A DNA stretch of 28,754 nucleotides. It comes from Bordetella parapertussis (lineage in GTDB: Bacteria > Pseudomonadota > Gammaproteobacteria > Burkholderiales > Burkholderiaceae_B). The stretch lies in the NCBI GenBank assembly GCA_945862495.1, contig CAMAYM010000021.1:1-28754 (forward strand), read 5' to 3'. The notes beneath the pieces are model-generated. The model searched no databases, was not told the origin of the DNA, and saw nothing but the letters and a program-made list of their open reading frames with translations. The position numbers and the translations under genes are program-made. Shown piece after piece: positions 6,339 through 14,649 of this stretch; position 1 is the stretch's first letter; each line of letters starts with the position of its first letter.

Positions 6339-8441
6339 TTACTCTTTTACTTCAATCACAGCATCAACGGCGTACACCCCCTGACCTTGCGGCATCGCGA
6401 GGACAGGGTTGAGGTCGATCGATTGCAGGCGCGGGCCGGCTGCGACTGCAAACGCTGAGAGTTGCGAGAGCATTTCAGCGAGGGCTTTGATGTCGGCGAC
6501 AGGTCGTCCACGTGCACCTAGTAGCAAGGGTACGCCTTTGATCGAACGAATCATTTCTTCGGCGACATCGGGCCCGAACGGACAGCGATGCAGCACGACG
6601 TCTTGCAAGATCTCAACAAAAATCCCACCTAGTCCAAACATCGCGACTGGGCCGAAGACGGGGTCCTGATGAATACCCAAGATGCACTCGACGCCGCCTT
6701 TGAGTTGCTTCGCGACGAGCACACCATCGAGGCGTGCGTGCGGCACAGCAGTTTTGGCACGCTGCATCAACAGTGCAAAGCCCTCGCGCACACTTGCTTC
6801 ATCATGGATGTCGAGTAAGACACCACCGATTTCTGATTTGTGCAGGATGTCGGGTGAGACGATTTTCATGACGACAGGAAAGCCGATCTTTTTTGCGGCG
6901 ATGACGGCTGTTTCAATCTCAGTGCAGACCTCTTCGGGGGCGGAAGCGATGCCAGCTTGTGCAAGCAGCTGTTTGGCTTGCGCTTCTGAGGGATTGTGAT
7001 CAGGCAAAGTGATAGGTGCAAGTTTGGGTGCAGGTAGATAAGGTGGTTTAGCAAAGGCGCGACCAAATTGTCCCATCGCTTCGATTGCCACAACGGCGCG
7101 TGACGGATCCTCAAACACAATAAAGCCGTCGCTTTCGTATTCGCGAATTTGTTCGCGTGAGGCCATCAGCGACAACACAAAAATACAGTCAGGATGTTTG
7201 CTGCGCGCAATCTTGAGTTGTTCGCGCAGACGCGGTGCAACGCTTGCGACGCCGCCCGTGTAGGTAAAGAACCCCAGTATGGAGGTGTACTTGCCTTCGG
7301 CGATCAGCGCATCCGTAAAGGTGCTGATCAAGGACATTTCATTGAGATATTGCGCGGTGACATCCACGGGGTTGCGGGGCGCAGCAAAAGGAAGAAGCTT
7401 TAGTAAGCGCTCTTGTGATTCTGGGGGCATTTCAGGCATGGGTAGGCCGATGGCATCCGCCGCATCTGAAATGATCACGCCTGCGCCGCCGCTGACGGTG
7501 ATGACACCAAGCGTATTGTTGACGGGGTAAATGCCGCGCGTCGCAAGACGGGCGATGTCGAGCATTTGTTCGGTCGTTTGTACCCGAACAACACCAAACT
7601 CTTTCAACACGGCATCAGTGACACGATCGTCTCCCGCGATCGAGGCGGTATGAGATTGGGCGGCGGCACTGCCCACGGCGCTGCGACCGACTTTCATCAT
7701 CAGGACCGGTTTGCGGGCGCGACGGGCGGCGTCGAGGCCTGCGAGCAAGCCCGCAGACTCTCTGATTCCCTCGGAGTAAAGCATGATGACTTTGGTTGCA
7801 GGATCCTGGACGACCATTTGCAACATGTCACCGACGGTCAGATCGGCTTCGTTGCCTGTCAGGATCACGGCAGAGAGACCGATATCGTTCGCAGTGGATG
7901 CGGCCATCAAGTGTGCGCCATACGCACCAGACTGACTGATGATCGCCACATTGCCTGCTTTTGGAAAACCTAACTCACAGCCGGTCGCAAACGTTCCGTA
8001 GAAATGGGTGCAGGGATTAATCAAACCGAGAGAGTTGGGACCAATCAAGCGCATGCCATATTTGTGTGCCGCATCGACTAGCTTTTGTTGTGCAGCCGCA
8101 CCTTCAGGTCCGACTTCTGCAAAACCTGCGGTAAATAAAATCGCTGCTGCGCAACCACGCTCGGCAAGTGCTGTGACCGACTCGAGGGCGGCCGAGGCGG
8201 GCACGATCACAATGGCGACATCGGGTGTTTCGGGAAGTGCTGCGACAGTGGGATAAGCGGTCAAGCCTTGCACCGTCGTACGGTTTGGATTGACGGGAAA
8301 AATTTTGCCTTGGTAGCCTTGACTCTGCATGTAGGCAATGGGCCGACCGCCAATCCGCGTCGGATCGTCAGACGCGCCAATGACTGCGACAGATTGTGGA
8401 TTGAGGAGTTTCGCGATACGGGCAGGGTCGTTGGGGCGCAT
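6339..8441 (-). CDS. NDP-forming acyl-CoA synthetase (acetate-CoA ligase family), alpha-beta fusion
   Basis: This 700-residue protein has the order CoA-binding domain (about 8-100, LNPQSVAVIGASDDPTRIGG), succinyl-CoA-ligase-like domains (about 150-460) and a C-terminal ATP-grasp domain (about 475-700, GFPVVMKIVSPDILHKSEIGG). The phosphohistidine is probably His264 in AQSHTASIAGDD, and GNEADLT (196-202) is also conserved. The family makes acyl-CoA from acid, CoA and ATP (or the reverse) through an acyl-phosphate and a phosphohistidine. It has no GNAT acetyltransferase domain, so it is not a Pat-type protein acetyltransferase. It is divergent from the ridA-like gene and convergent with the dehydratase. 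The substrate acid is unknown. Homologues in Burkholderiales often sit in catabolic clusters with Bug proteins and amidases. Confidence 0.93.
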   Translation of the reverse strand: MRPNDPARIAKLLNPQSVAVIGASDDPTRIGGRPIAYMQSQGYQGKIFPVNPNRTTVQGLTAYPTVAALPETPDVAIVIVPASAALESVTALAERGCAAAILFTAGFAEVGPEGAAAQQKLVDAAHKYGMRLIGPNSLGLINPCTHFYGTFATGCELGFPKAGNVAIISQSGAYGAHLMAASTANDIGLSAVILTGNEADLTVGDMLQMVVQDPATKVIMLYSEGIRESAGLLAGLDAARRARKPVLMMKVGRSAVGSAAAQSHTASIAGDDRVTDAVLKEFGVVRVQTTEQMLDIARLATRGIYPVNNTLGVITVSGGAGVIISDAADAIGLPMPEMPPESQERLLKLLPFAAPRNPVDVTAQYLNEMSLISTFTDALIAEGKYTSILGFFTYTGGVASVAPRLREQLKIARSKHPDCIFVLSLMASREQIREYESDGFIVFEDPSRAVVAIEAMGQFGRAFAKPPYLPAPKLAPITLPDHNPSEAQAKQLLAQAGIASAPEEVCTEIETAVIAAKKIGFPVVMKIVSPDILHKSEIGGVLLDIHDEASVREGFALLMQRAKTAVPHARLDGVLVAKQLKGGVECILGIHQDPVFGPVAMFGLGGIFVEILQDVVLHRCPFGPDVAEEMIRSIKGVPLLLGARGRPVADIKALAEMLSQLSAFAVAAGPRLQSIDLNPVLAMPQGQGVYAVDAVIEVKE

Positions 8442-8536
8442 AGTTGTCTCAGTTTTTATATTTGCGTAAATATTACAGCTACACTGAGTTTTGGTTTTTA
8501 GTTTGCTTTATTTTTTATTCAATCAGGAGAATAACG
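8442..8536. promoter_or_regulatory. Shared AT-rich divergent promoter region
   Basis: These 95 bp separate the divergent CoA-ligase and RidA genes and must carry both promoters. The region is strongly AT-rich compared with the flanking genes, and an AGGAGA ribosome-binding site for RidA lies at 8525-8530. I could not pick single -35/-10 pairs with confidence. Confidence 0.4.
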
Positions 8537-8890
8537 ATGGGTGCAATTACTCGCATTGATTCTAACGAGCGTCTGAGCCGCGTGGTGGTGCATGGTGAAA
8601 CTGTGTATGTGGCAGGCATTACCTCTAGCGTCAAGGGTGACATCGTGGCTCAGACACGTGATGTGTTTGCCAAGATTGATGGCCACTTGGCTAGCGCAGG
8701 CACAGACAAACACAATTTGTTGACAGTACAGATCTGGTTAAAAGACATCTCCAAGGATTTTGAGGGCATGAACTCAGTCTGGGCAGAGTGGGCGCCTAAA
8801 AATGCGCTGCCAACCCGTGCGACGGGTGAGGTCAAATTGGCCGCATCCGACCTGTTGGTAGAAGTCATCGTGACTGCTGCAAAAAAATAA
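8537..8890 (+). CDS. RidA/YjgF family protein (reactive imine/enamine deaminase-like)
   Basis: This 117-residue protein starts at the ATG at 8537, which has a strong AGGAGA ribosome-binding site. An upstream in-frame extension lacks one and would run through the promoter region. The Rid fold shows in VVVHGETVYVAG, LLTVQIWLKD and the end LPTRATGEVK...LLVEVIV. Arg94 and Glu109 have the 15-residue spacing of the substrate-binding Arg105/Glu120 of RidA, so deaminase activity on 2-imino acids is plausible. Rid proteins relieve damage from reactive enamines made by PLP enzymes. It overlaps the next gene by one base (TAATG), so the two are translationally coupled. Confidence 0.92.
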   Translation: MGAITRIDSNERLSRVVVHGETVYVAGITSSVKGDIVAQTRDVFAKIDGHLASAGTDKHNLLTVQIWLKDISKDFEGMNSVWAEWAPKNALPTRATGEVKLAASDLLVEVIVTAAKK

Positions 8891-10122
8891 TGTCAGAAAC
8901 ACGCTTTGCTGTTGCCGTCATTGGAGCAGGTCCCGCAGGCTTAATGGCTGCGGAAACGCTGGTCCGTCAGGGGGTGGCGGTAAAGGTTTATGAAGCTAAG
9001 CCTTCTGTCGGTCGCAAGTTTCTGATGGCGGGACGGGGTGGGCTCAATATCACCCATTCCGAACCCTCTGAAAAATTTGTCGCGCGTTACGGTGCTCGGG
9101 CTCCGGAAATGGGGCGCATGCTAGAGCAGTTTGATGCGGAGGCCTTGCGTGCGTGGGTGCAGGCGCTTGGTATTGAGACGTTTGTGGGTTCGTCGGGGCG
9201 CGTGTTTCCCCATGAGATGAAGGCCGCGCCTTTGTTGCGCGCCTGGATGCATCGTTTGCGGGTCGAGGGTGTTCAGTTTTTGATGCGCCATCGTTGGCTG
9301 GGCTGGGATGATGCGCAGCAGTTGCGGTTTGAGACGCCCAAGGGTGAGATTACTACCGCGCCTGATGCCACGATCTTGGCGCTTGGGGGCGGGAGCTGGG
9401 CCAAGCTCGGTTCGGATGGTGCGTGGTGGCCATGGCTCAACGAGCAAGGCGTGCCGCTGAGCCCGTTACTGCCAAGCAATGGTGGTTTCGAGACAACGTG
9501 GTCTGAGCATTTTCTGGAAAAGTGTGCCGGCGAGCCGATTAAGCCCGCTCAGTTTCGGATTGAGGGTAGCAAAGCTGCGCCTTTGCGTGGTGAGTGCATG
9601 GTGACACAGCACGGGCTCGAGGGCGGGGCGATTTATGCGTTGTCCGCGGCGTTGCGCGATCGGATTTTGACGCGTGGCAAGGCAACACTGCTGTTAGATT
9701 TGTTGCCAGACCATAGTCCTCAGCGTGTCCTGGACGAAGTGTCGCGCGCACGTGGGACGCGCTCAATGTCCTCGCATCTGCGCACGCGTCTTGGCTTGCA
9801 AGGTGTGCGTGCTGCGCTGTTGCGCGAGCGCTTATCCGTCGACGTATTTAACGACCCACAAAAGCTCGCGTTTGGCATTAAAAACCTACCCATTGTGTTG
9901 AGTGCATGTCGTCCAATCGACGAGGCGATTAGTACAGCAGGTGGCGTGCAGTTTGAAGGGATGACTGCCCACAGCATGTTGAAAAATCTGCCTGGCGTAT
10001 TTTGTGCCGGCGAGATGCTGGACTGGGAGGCGCCAACGGGTGGTTACTTGTTGAACGGCGTGATGGCGTCGGGACAGGCGACGGCTCGAGGGGCCTTGAG
10101 TTGGTTGGAAACTCAGCCTTAG
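8890..10122 (+). CDS. BaiN/HI0933-like flavoprotein (TIGR03862-type NAD(P)/FAD-dependent oxidoreductase)
   Basis: This 410-residue protein has an N-terminal FAD-binding Rossmann motif, VIGAGPAGLMAAE (about residues 10-22), and the family signature VGRKFLMAGRGGLNITHSEP (about 42-61). The C-terminal second FAD contact reads GVFCAGEMLDWEAPTGGYLL, followed by MASGQATARGA. These features fit the HI0933/BaiN flavoprotein family (PF03486), in particular the roughly 400-residue TIGR03862 branch. The reaction is unknown for this branch. The ATG overlaps the RidA stop by one base, which makes coupled translation likely and suggests a joint role, perhaps around imine or amine oxidation, though that is inference. 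It is convergent with the IclR gene 27 bp away. Confidence 0.9.
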   Translation: MSETRFAVAVIGAGPAGLMAAETLVRQGVAVKVYEAKPSVGRKFLMAGRGGLNITHSEPSEKFVARYGARAPEMGRMLEQFDAEALRAWVQALGIETFVGSSGRVFPHEMKAAPLLRAWMHRLRVEGVQFLMRHRWLGWDDAQQLRFETPKGEITTAPDATILALGGGSWAKLGSDGAWWPWLNEQGVPLSPLLPSNGGFETTWSEHFLEKCAGEPIKPAQFRIEGSKAAPLRGECMVTQHGLEGGAIYALSAALRDRILTRGKATLLLDLLPDHSPQRVLDEVSRARGTRSMSSHLRTRLGLQGVRAALLRERLSVDVFNDPQKLAFGIKNLPIVLSACRPIDEAISTAGGVQFEGMTAHSMLKNLPGVFCAGEMLDWEAPTGGYLLNGVMASGQATARGALSWLETQP

Positions 10123-10149
10123 TTCAACGCAGATCCTAGCGCAGCGCTT

Positions 10150-10947
10150 TTAATTCTCTGTTTCAATATTTAACAAATTCGGTTGAATCTGTGCGATCGC
10201 TTTGTTGATGCAGTCCAGCACAAGTTCTGTGCGATCTTTGTCTAAACGTGAACTTAGGGTGGCGACGCTGATCGCAGCAACGGGGTGGTTGTTTTTGTCA
10301 AAGATTGGAACTGCAATGGTGCGCACGCCGGGTAGCTCGACGACGTCGCTGATGACGTGACCACGCGCGCGGGCACGTAAGATGTTTTTGCGGACTTCGG
10401 CTTCGGAATAGTTGGGAAACTTTTCCAAACAACGGTCTTTGTTGACTTTGAGAATGCGCTCGATTTCATTGTCTTCGAGAAAACTCAGGAGGGCGAGTGC
10501 GCCGCCACCGATATTGATGGGCCGACGACGCCCGACTTCGAGCACAAAAACCTTGATGGGAAACGCACCTTCGGCGCGATCAATGCAGACGCCATCAAAA
10601 CCTGTGCGGATGGTTAAAAAGACGGTGTCACCGGTGCTTTGCGCGATGTGTTGCAGATGTGAGTGGCAGAGATCGCGCATATTGGTGCGCGGACTGGCCG
10701 CCAGGCCCATCTCGTAAATCACGTTGCCCAGAAAGTACCGTTTGGTGGACTCGTCTTGCCGGATCAGTCCCTCGGACACCAAGCCCTGCAAAATTCGGTG
10801 TGCAGTGGGGCGCTCAATGTTGATTTCAGTGCAGAGGTCGATGAGTCGGGCACCGACGCGATTGCGCGAGGACACGCCACGCATCAGCGCGGCGACACGT
10901 TGAACGACTTGGGTGCCTGATTTGATCGCCGGGGTAACAGTGTTCAT
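10150..10947 (-). CDS. IclR-family transcriptional regulator
   Basis: This 265-residue protein has an N-terminal winged helix-turn-helix (about residues 13-75: VVQRVAALMRGVSSRNRVGA, then INIERPTAHRILQGLVSEGL and RYFLGNVIYEMG), then an IclR effector domain (about 80-255) with VFLTIRTGFDGVCIDRAEG and ISVATLSSRL. Family members control aromatic and carboxylate catabolism by binding a small metabolite. It is divergent from the methionine-sulfoxide-reductase gene and convergent with the flavoprotein. Which neighbouring gene it controls is not shown by the sequence. The GMC oxidoreductase and amidase to its right are reasonable candidates. Confidence 0.93.
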   Translation of the reverse strand: MNTVTPAIKSGTQVVQRVAALMRGVSSRNRVGARLIDLCTEINIERPTAHRILQGLVSEGLIRQDESTKRYFLGNVIYEMGLAASPRTNMRDLCHSHLQHIAQSTGDTVFLTIRTGFDGVCIDRAEGAFPIKVFVLEVGRRRPINIGGGALALLSFLEDNEIERILKVNKDRCLEKFPNYSEAEVRKNILRARARGHVISDVVELPGVRTIAVPIFDKNNHPVAAISVATLSSRLDKDRTELVLDCINKAIAQIQPNLLNIETEN

Positions 10948-11072
10948 GACGTGTAATGCTCACAGTTCAACATATGACCAAGTATTCCACATTATGGTGT
11001 GAGGTTTAGCTGCTGTCTACAGATTCAGGCTGGCTAAAATCGACCTATTCCTTACTTTCAAGCGACACGACC
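10948..11072. promoter_or_regulatory. Divergent intergenic region between iclR and msrC
   Basis: These 125 bp separate divergent genes and should hold both promoters. An IclR operator is expected here because most IclR proteins regulate themselves. I see no long perfect palindrome, only short inverted fragments, so no site is called. Confidence 0.35.
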
Positions 11073-11567
11073 ATGTTCGACGCTCTCTCCCTGCACCACC
11101 TGCCGAAAACTGAGCAATATCAGCAGCTTGCCCAACAAATGCGCGCGCTAATGGAAGGTGAATCAGACCGAATTGCTAATGCGGCCAATATGTCGGCGCT
11201 GGTGATGCATGCGCTGCCTGACCTCAATTGGGCCGGTTTTTATTTCTATGACGGCACGGAGTTGGTACTCGGACCGTTCCAGGGCAAGCCCGCTTGTTTG
11301 CGCATCCGGCTTGAGCGTGGCGTATGCGGCGCGGCAGCGACGACGCGCACGACGCAGTTGGTGCCGGATGTGCATGCCTTTCCAGGGCATATTGCTTGCG
11401 ATGCGGCTTCGCGCTCGGAAATCGTGGTGCCGCTGGTACACGAGGGTCGTTTGATTGGTGTGTGGGATGTCGACAGCCCAATTCCAGCGCGCTTTGATGT
11501 AAAAGATCAAAGCGGCATGGAGACGCTGTGCCAAATTTATCTCGACTCGGTATTCGGTATTCGATGA
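11073..11567 (+). CDS. msrC: Free methionine-(R)-sulfoxide reductase (fRMsr, GAF-domain)
   Basis: This 164-residue GAF-domain protein reduces free L-methionine-(R)-sulfoxide to methionine in the cytoplasm. Three cysteines are placed as in E. coli fRMsr: Cys75 (GKPACLRI), Cys85 (RGVCGAAA) and Cys109 (HIACDAAS), with spacings of 10 and 24 residues identical to Cys84/94/118 of the E. coli enzyme. Other signatures are LNWAGFYFYDG, SEIVVPLVHEGRLIGVWDVD and the whole-length match without extra domains. Its stop codon overlaps the start of the GMC oxidoreductase gene in an ATGA junction, so it is the first gene of a two-gene unit. The promoter probably lies in the 125 bp shared with iclR. Confidence 0.94.
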   Translation: MFDALSLHHLPKTEQYQQLAQQMRALMEGESDRIANAANMSALVMHALPDLNWAGFYFYDGTELVLGPFQGKPACLRIRLERGVCGAAATTRTTQLVPDVHAFPGHIACDAASRSEIVVPLVHEGRLIGVWDVDSPIPARFDVKDQSGMETLCQIYLDSVFGIR

Positions 11568-13234
11568 GCACAACACACACCACAACTATAAAAACAGATT
11601 CTCAACTCGCATTTGATTACGTCATTGTGGGCGCGGGTTCTGCCGGCTGCCTGTTGGCTAATCGCCTCTCCGCTGATCCAAACAATCGCGTACTGTTGCT
11701 CGAGGCGGGTGGTCCCGACAACTGGCACTGGATTCATATCCCCGTTGGGTATTTGTACTGTATCGGTAATCCGCGCACGGACTGGTGCTATCGCACCAAG
11801 GCGGACCCTGGGCTCAACGGTCGTGAGCTGGGCTATCCGCGTGGACGTGTGCTGGGCGGCTGCTCGTCGATTAACGGCATGATTTATATGCGTGGCCAGA
11901 GCGCGGACTACGATGGCTGGGCCGCGTTGGGCAATAAGGGCTGGGGCTGGAATGACGTGCTGCCGCTGTTTAAAGGCATGGAAGACCATCACGCTGGTGA
12001 GAGCCCTTTTCATGGGGCGGGGGGCGAGTGGCGTGTTGAGCCCGCGCGCCTGTCTTGGGAAATTTTGGATGCGTTTCGTGATGCAGCCGCACAGGCTGGC
12101 ATTGCGCCGACGCCTGATTTCAATCGCGGCGACAACGAAGGCAGTAGCTATTTTGAAGTCAATCAGCGTTCCGGTTTTCGTTGGAATGCGTCCAAAGCTT
12201 TTTTGCGACCCATTAAACATCGCCGCAATCTGACAGTATTGACCGGTGCGCGTACGACGCGCTTGTGTCTAGAAGGCAAGCGCGTCACGGGTGTTGAATT
12301 TATCCACGAGGGTCAGGCCCATATCGCCCGTGCGCAGCATGAGGTCGTGATGGCAGCCGGTGCGATTGGGACGCCACAGATTTTGCAGGCCTCGGGGATT
12401 GGTCCCGCAGGTGTGCTGGATCCGTTGGGCATTCCGCTTGTGCATGATTTGCCGGGTGTCGGACAAAACCTGCAAGACCACTTGCAGCTGCGCATGATTT
12501 ATCGCGTAGAGGGGACACGCACGCTCAATACCTTGGCCAACTCTTTGCTGGGTAAAGCGTGGATTGGACTCGAGTATTTACTGACGCGTCGCGGTCCAAT
12601 GAGTATGGCGCCTTCGCAACTAGGTGTGTTTGCCAAGTCTGGTCCTGAACAGACGCGGGCCAATGTTGAGTATCACGTGCAGCCCCTTTCATTAGAAAGA
12701 TTTGGTGAGCCGTTGCACGACTTTCCGGCGTTTACGGCGTCAATTTGTAATGTGCGTCCGACCAGCCGTGGCCATGTCAATATTGTCTCGCCTGATACGG
12801 CACAAGCCCCTGAGATTCTGTGTAACTATTTGTCGACACCAGAGGACAGACATGTCGCAGCCGATAGCATCAGACTGACGCGACGTATTGTTGGGCAGTC
12901 GGCCTTGGCGCGCTTTAAACCTGTGGAAATTAAACCGGGCTTGGTGGGTCCTGCAGGGAACACGCAAGACGCAACCGAAGAAGCGGCCGAGGAGGCGCTT
13001 GCCAAAGCCGCTGGTGAAATTGGTACGACGATTTTTCATCCAGTTGGCACGTGCAAAATGGGTGCGGATGCGATGGCGGTTGTAGACGACAGTCTATGTG
13101 TGCACGGTCTGAGTGGTTTGCGTGTGGCCGATGCCTCGATCATGCCAACGATTACCTCGGGCAATACCAATTCGCCGACGATGATGATTGCGGAAAAAGC
13201 CGCTCAATTGATATTGGCCTCCTCCGCGCGATAG
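11564..13234 (+). CDS. GMC-family FAD oxidoreductase (choline/alcohol dehydrogenase-like)
   Basis: The ATG at 11564 is used because it overlaps the previous stop (ATGA). A longer in-frame start would add 12 residues read out of frame from inside msrC. The 556-residue protein has the FAD Rossmann motif FDYVIVGAGSAGCLLANRL (residues 17-35), the GMC signatures PRGRVLGGCSSINGMIYMRG and ASGIGPAGVLDPLGI, and the catalytic end: His492 in HPVGTCKMG and Asn536 in SGNTNSPTMMIAEKAA. Members oxidise primary alcohols to aldehydes, passing electrons to FAD and then to the respiratory chain or oxygen. It resembles BetA-type choline dehydrogenase, but no betB or betI is nearby, so the substrate is probably another alcohol. 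Confidence 0.93.
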   Translation: MSTTHTTTIKTDSQLAFDYVIVGAGSAGCLLANRLSADPNNRVLLLEAGGPDNWHWIHIPVGYLYCIGNPRTDWCYRTKADPGLNGRELGYPRGRVLGGCSSINGMIYMRGQSADYDGWAALGNKGWGWNDVLPLFKGMEDHHAGESPFHGAGGEWRVEPARLSWEILDAFRDAAAQAGIAPTPDFNRGDNEGSSYFEVNQRSGFRWNASKAFLRPIKHRRNLTVLTGARTTRLCLEGKRVTGVEFIHEGQAHIARAQHEVVMAAGAIGTPQILQASGIGPAGVLDPLGIPLVHDLPGVGQNLQDHLQLRMIYRVEGTRTLNTLANSLLGKAWIGLEYLLTRRGPMSMAPSQLGVFAKSGPEQTRANVEYHVQPLSLERFGEPLHDFPAFTASICNVRPTSRGHVNIVSPDTAQAPEILCNYLSTPEDRHVAADSIRLTRRIVGQSALARFKPVEIKPGLVGPAGNTQDATEEAAEEALAKAAGEIGTTIFHPVGTCKMGADAMAVVDDSLCVHGLSGLRVADASIMPTITSGNTNSPTMMIAEKAAQLILASSAR

Positions 13235-13263
13235 TGGATCGGTTGTAACCGAGTGCAAAACAT

Positions 13264-13293
13264 TTGGGTGAATTTATCCGGCTACGGTATAGT
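13264..13293 (+). promoter_or_regulatory. Possible promoter for the antiporter gene
   Basis: TTGGGT at 13264-13269 and TATAGT at 13288-13293 are 18 bp apart, about 70 bp ahead of the antiporter ATG. The -35 match is weak (TTG only) and the -10 is good. A small hairpin at 13239-13252 (TCGGT/ACCGA around TGTA) lies between the GMC stop and this site, but has no T-run. Confidence 0.3.
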
Positions 13294-13361
13294 CAATGTC
13301 ATCTAAAGTAGTATCGGTTGAATGCGTGTTGTTCCTATTTATTTTTTTGTGAGATGCACTC

Positions 13362-14633
13362 ATGGATGTTCCCCATTCTGTTCAAGTGATTGCGACGGTC
13401 TTATTTGCTATCGCGATCGTGCATACATTTTCTGTGCCCGTGTTTGCAAAGCTGGCACATAAAAACGGACCCCATGCCGGTGTCTGGCATTTTTTAGCTG
13501 AGGTTGAGGCGGTCTTTGGTGTCTGGGCCTTTGTCCTGTTGGTGGTCATGGCGCTGCTGGCGGGTACCTCCACCATGATTGATTACATGGATACGCGCAA
13601 CTTTACTGAGCCTTTGTTTGTTTTTGCCATTATGGTTGTGGCGGGCAGTCGCCCGATTATTGAACTGGTAAGCGCAGCTGTACGTTTGATCGCGCAGGCG
13701 TTGCCTGTCCCGCGTCAACTCGCCACATTTTTTGTGGTGCTCACCTTTGTGCCGCTCGCGGGCTCTCTGATCACGGAACCCGCCGCGATGACGCTGGCGG
13801 CCTTGCTCTTGCGCGATGGTTACTTTAAACGCCCTGGCCACAATGGTTTTAAATACATGGCGCTGGGTGTTTTGTTTGTCAACGTTTCAATTGGTGGCGT
13901 GCTGAGTGTGTATGCTGCGCCGCCCGTGTTGATGGTGGCCAAAACTTTTGGCTGGGACACCAGCTTCATGTTGACCAATTTTGGTTGGCGCGCTGTAGCA
14001 GCTGTTGTCCTCAATGCTTTGTTGCTCACCATCATCCATCGAAAGTTGTTGTCGAGCGGTGAAGCAGAGACGCATCATGGCGTGACGCAAGACAAAAACG
14101 CACGGATTCCACCCATCACGATGTTGATCCACGTGGCATTCTTGGTTGGTATCGTCATTACCGCACATCACCCTGCGATTTTCATAGGCTTGTTATTGTT
14201 CTTTATTGGCTTTTGCCAAGCATACAAACGTTTCCAGTCGCCCTTAATGATCCGAGAAGGTCTGATGGTGGGCTTTTTTCTGGCCGGTTTGGTGTTGCTT
14301 GGTGGTCTGCAAAAATGGTGGCTCCAAGATCTTTTGGGCAGCCTGTCGCCGATCGTCTTGTTTTGGGGCTCAACTGCGTTGACCGCCATTACTGATAATG
14401 CTGCCTTGACCTATCTGGGTTCTTTAGTCGACGGTACTTCTGCAGAGTGGCGTTACATGCTGGTCGCGGGTGCGGTCACGGGCGGTGGTTTGACCGTTAT
14501 TGCCAATGCACCCAACCCTGCCGGCTTTGCTATTTTGAAATCAAGCTTTAAGGACGAAACAATCTCGCCCGGACCGTTGTTCATTTCTGCGCTGGTCCCG
14601 ACACTGATTGCTGCGACCTTCTTTCTGATCTAA
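13362..14633 (+). CDS. Putative Na+/H+ antiporter (PF07399-type membrane protein)
   Basis: This 423-residue, highly hydrophobic protein has about 11-12 membrane segments. Conserved polar breaks in the membrane helices include GSLITEPAAMTLAALLLRDG (about residues 128-147) and a second, similar break TALTAITDNAALTYLGS, followed by NAPNPAGFAIL. Paired polar motifs of this kind are typical of the ion-transporter superfamily, and the pattern fits the putative Na+/H+ antiporter family PF07399. It probably exchanges a cation for protons across the inner membrane, but the family is poorly characterised and transport of an organic anion is possible. The amidase gene follows after 16 bp, so the two are likely co-transcribed and the transporter may bring in the amidase substrate. 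Confidence 0.8.
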   Translation: MDVPHSVQVIATVLFAIAIVHTFSVPVFAKLAHKNGPHAGVWHFLAEVEAVFGVWAFVLLVVMALLAGTSTMIDYMDTRNFTEPLFVFAIMVVAGSRPIIELVSAAVRLIAQALPVPRQLATFFVVLTFVPLAGSLITEPAAMTLAALLLRDGYFKRPGHNGFKYMALGVLFVNVSIGGVLSVYAAPPVLMVAKTFGWDTSFMLTNFGWRAVAAVVLNALLLTIIHRKLLSSGEAETHHGVTQDKNARIPPITMLIHVAFLVGIVITAHHPAIFIGLLLFFIGFCQAYKRFQSPLMIREGLMVGFFLAGLVLLGGLQKWWLQDLLGSLSPIVLFWGSTALTAITDNAALTYLGSLVDGTSAEWRYMLVAGAVTGGGLTVIANAPNPAGFAILKSSFKDETISPGPLFISALVPTLIAATFFLI

Positions 14634-14649
14634 CTTTCACGGAGTCACC

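Noticed and set aside
6321..6350. Hairpin at the dehydratase/CoA-ligase junction (AAGGC ... GCCTT)
   Set aside because: A 5-bp stem with a 7-nt loop and no T-run, partly inside coding sequence; too weak to call a terminator.
8444..8536. N-terminal extension of the RidA gene
   Set aside because: The added 31 residues are encoded by AT-rich promoter sequence without a ribosome-binding site, whereas the ATG at 8537 has a strong one and starts at the domain.
11537..12220. Minus-strand 227-residue open frame opposite the GMC oxidoreductase
   Set aside because: It is a long shadow frame caused by GC-rich codon use on the real strand; its sequence has no recognisable domain.
11564..13234. GMC protein as BetA choline dehydrogenase
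   Set aside because: No betB, betI or choline transporter is present, so substrate identity is not supported.
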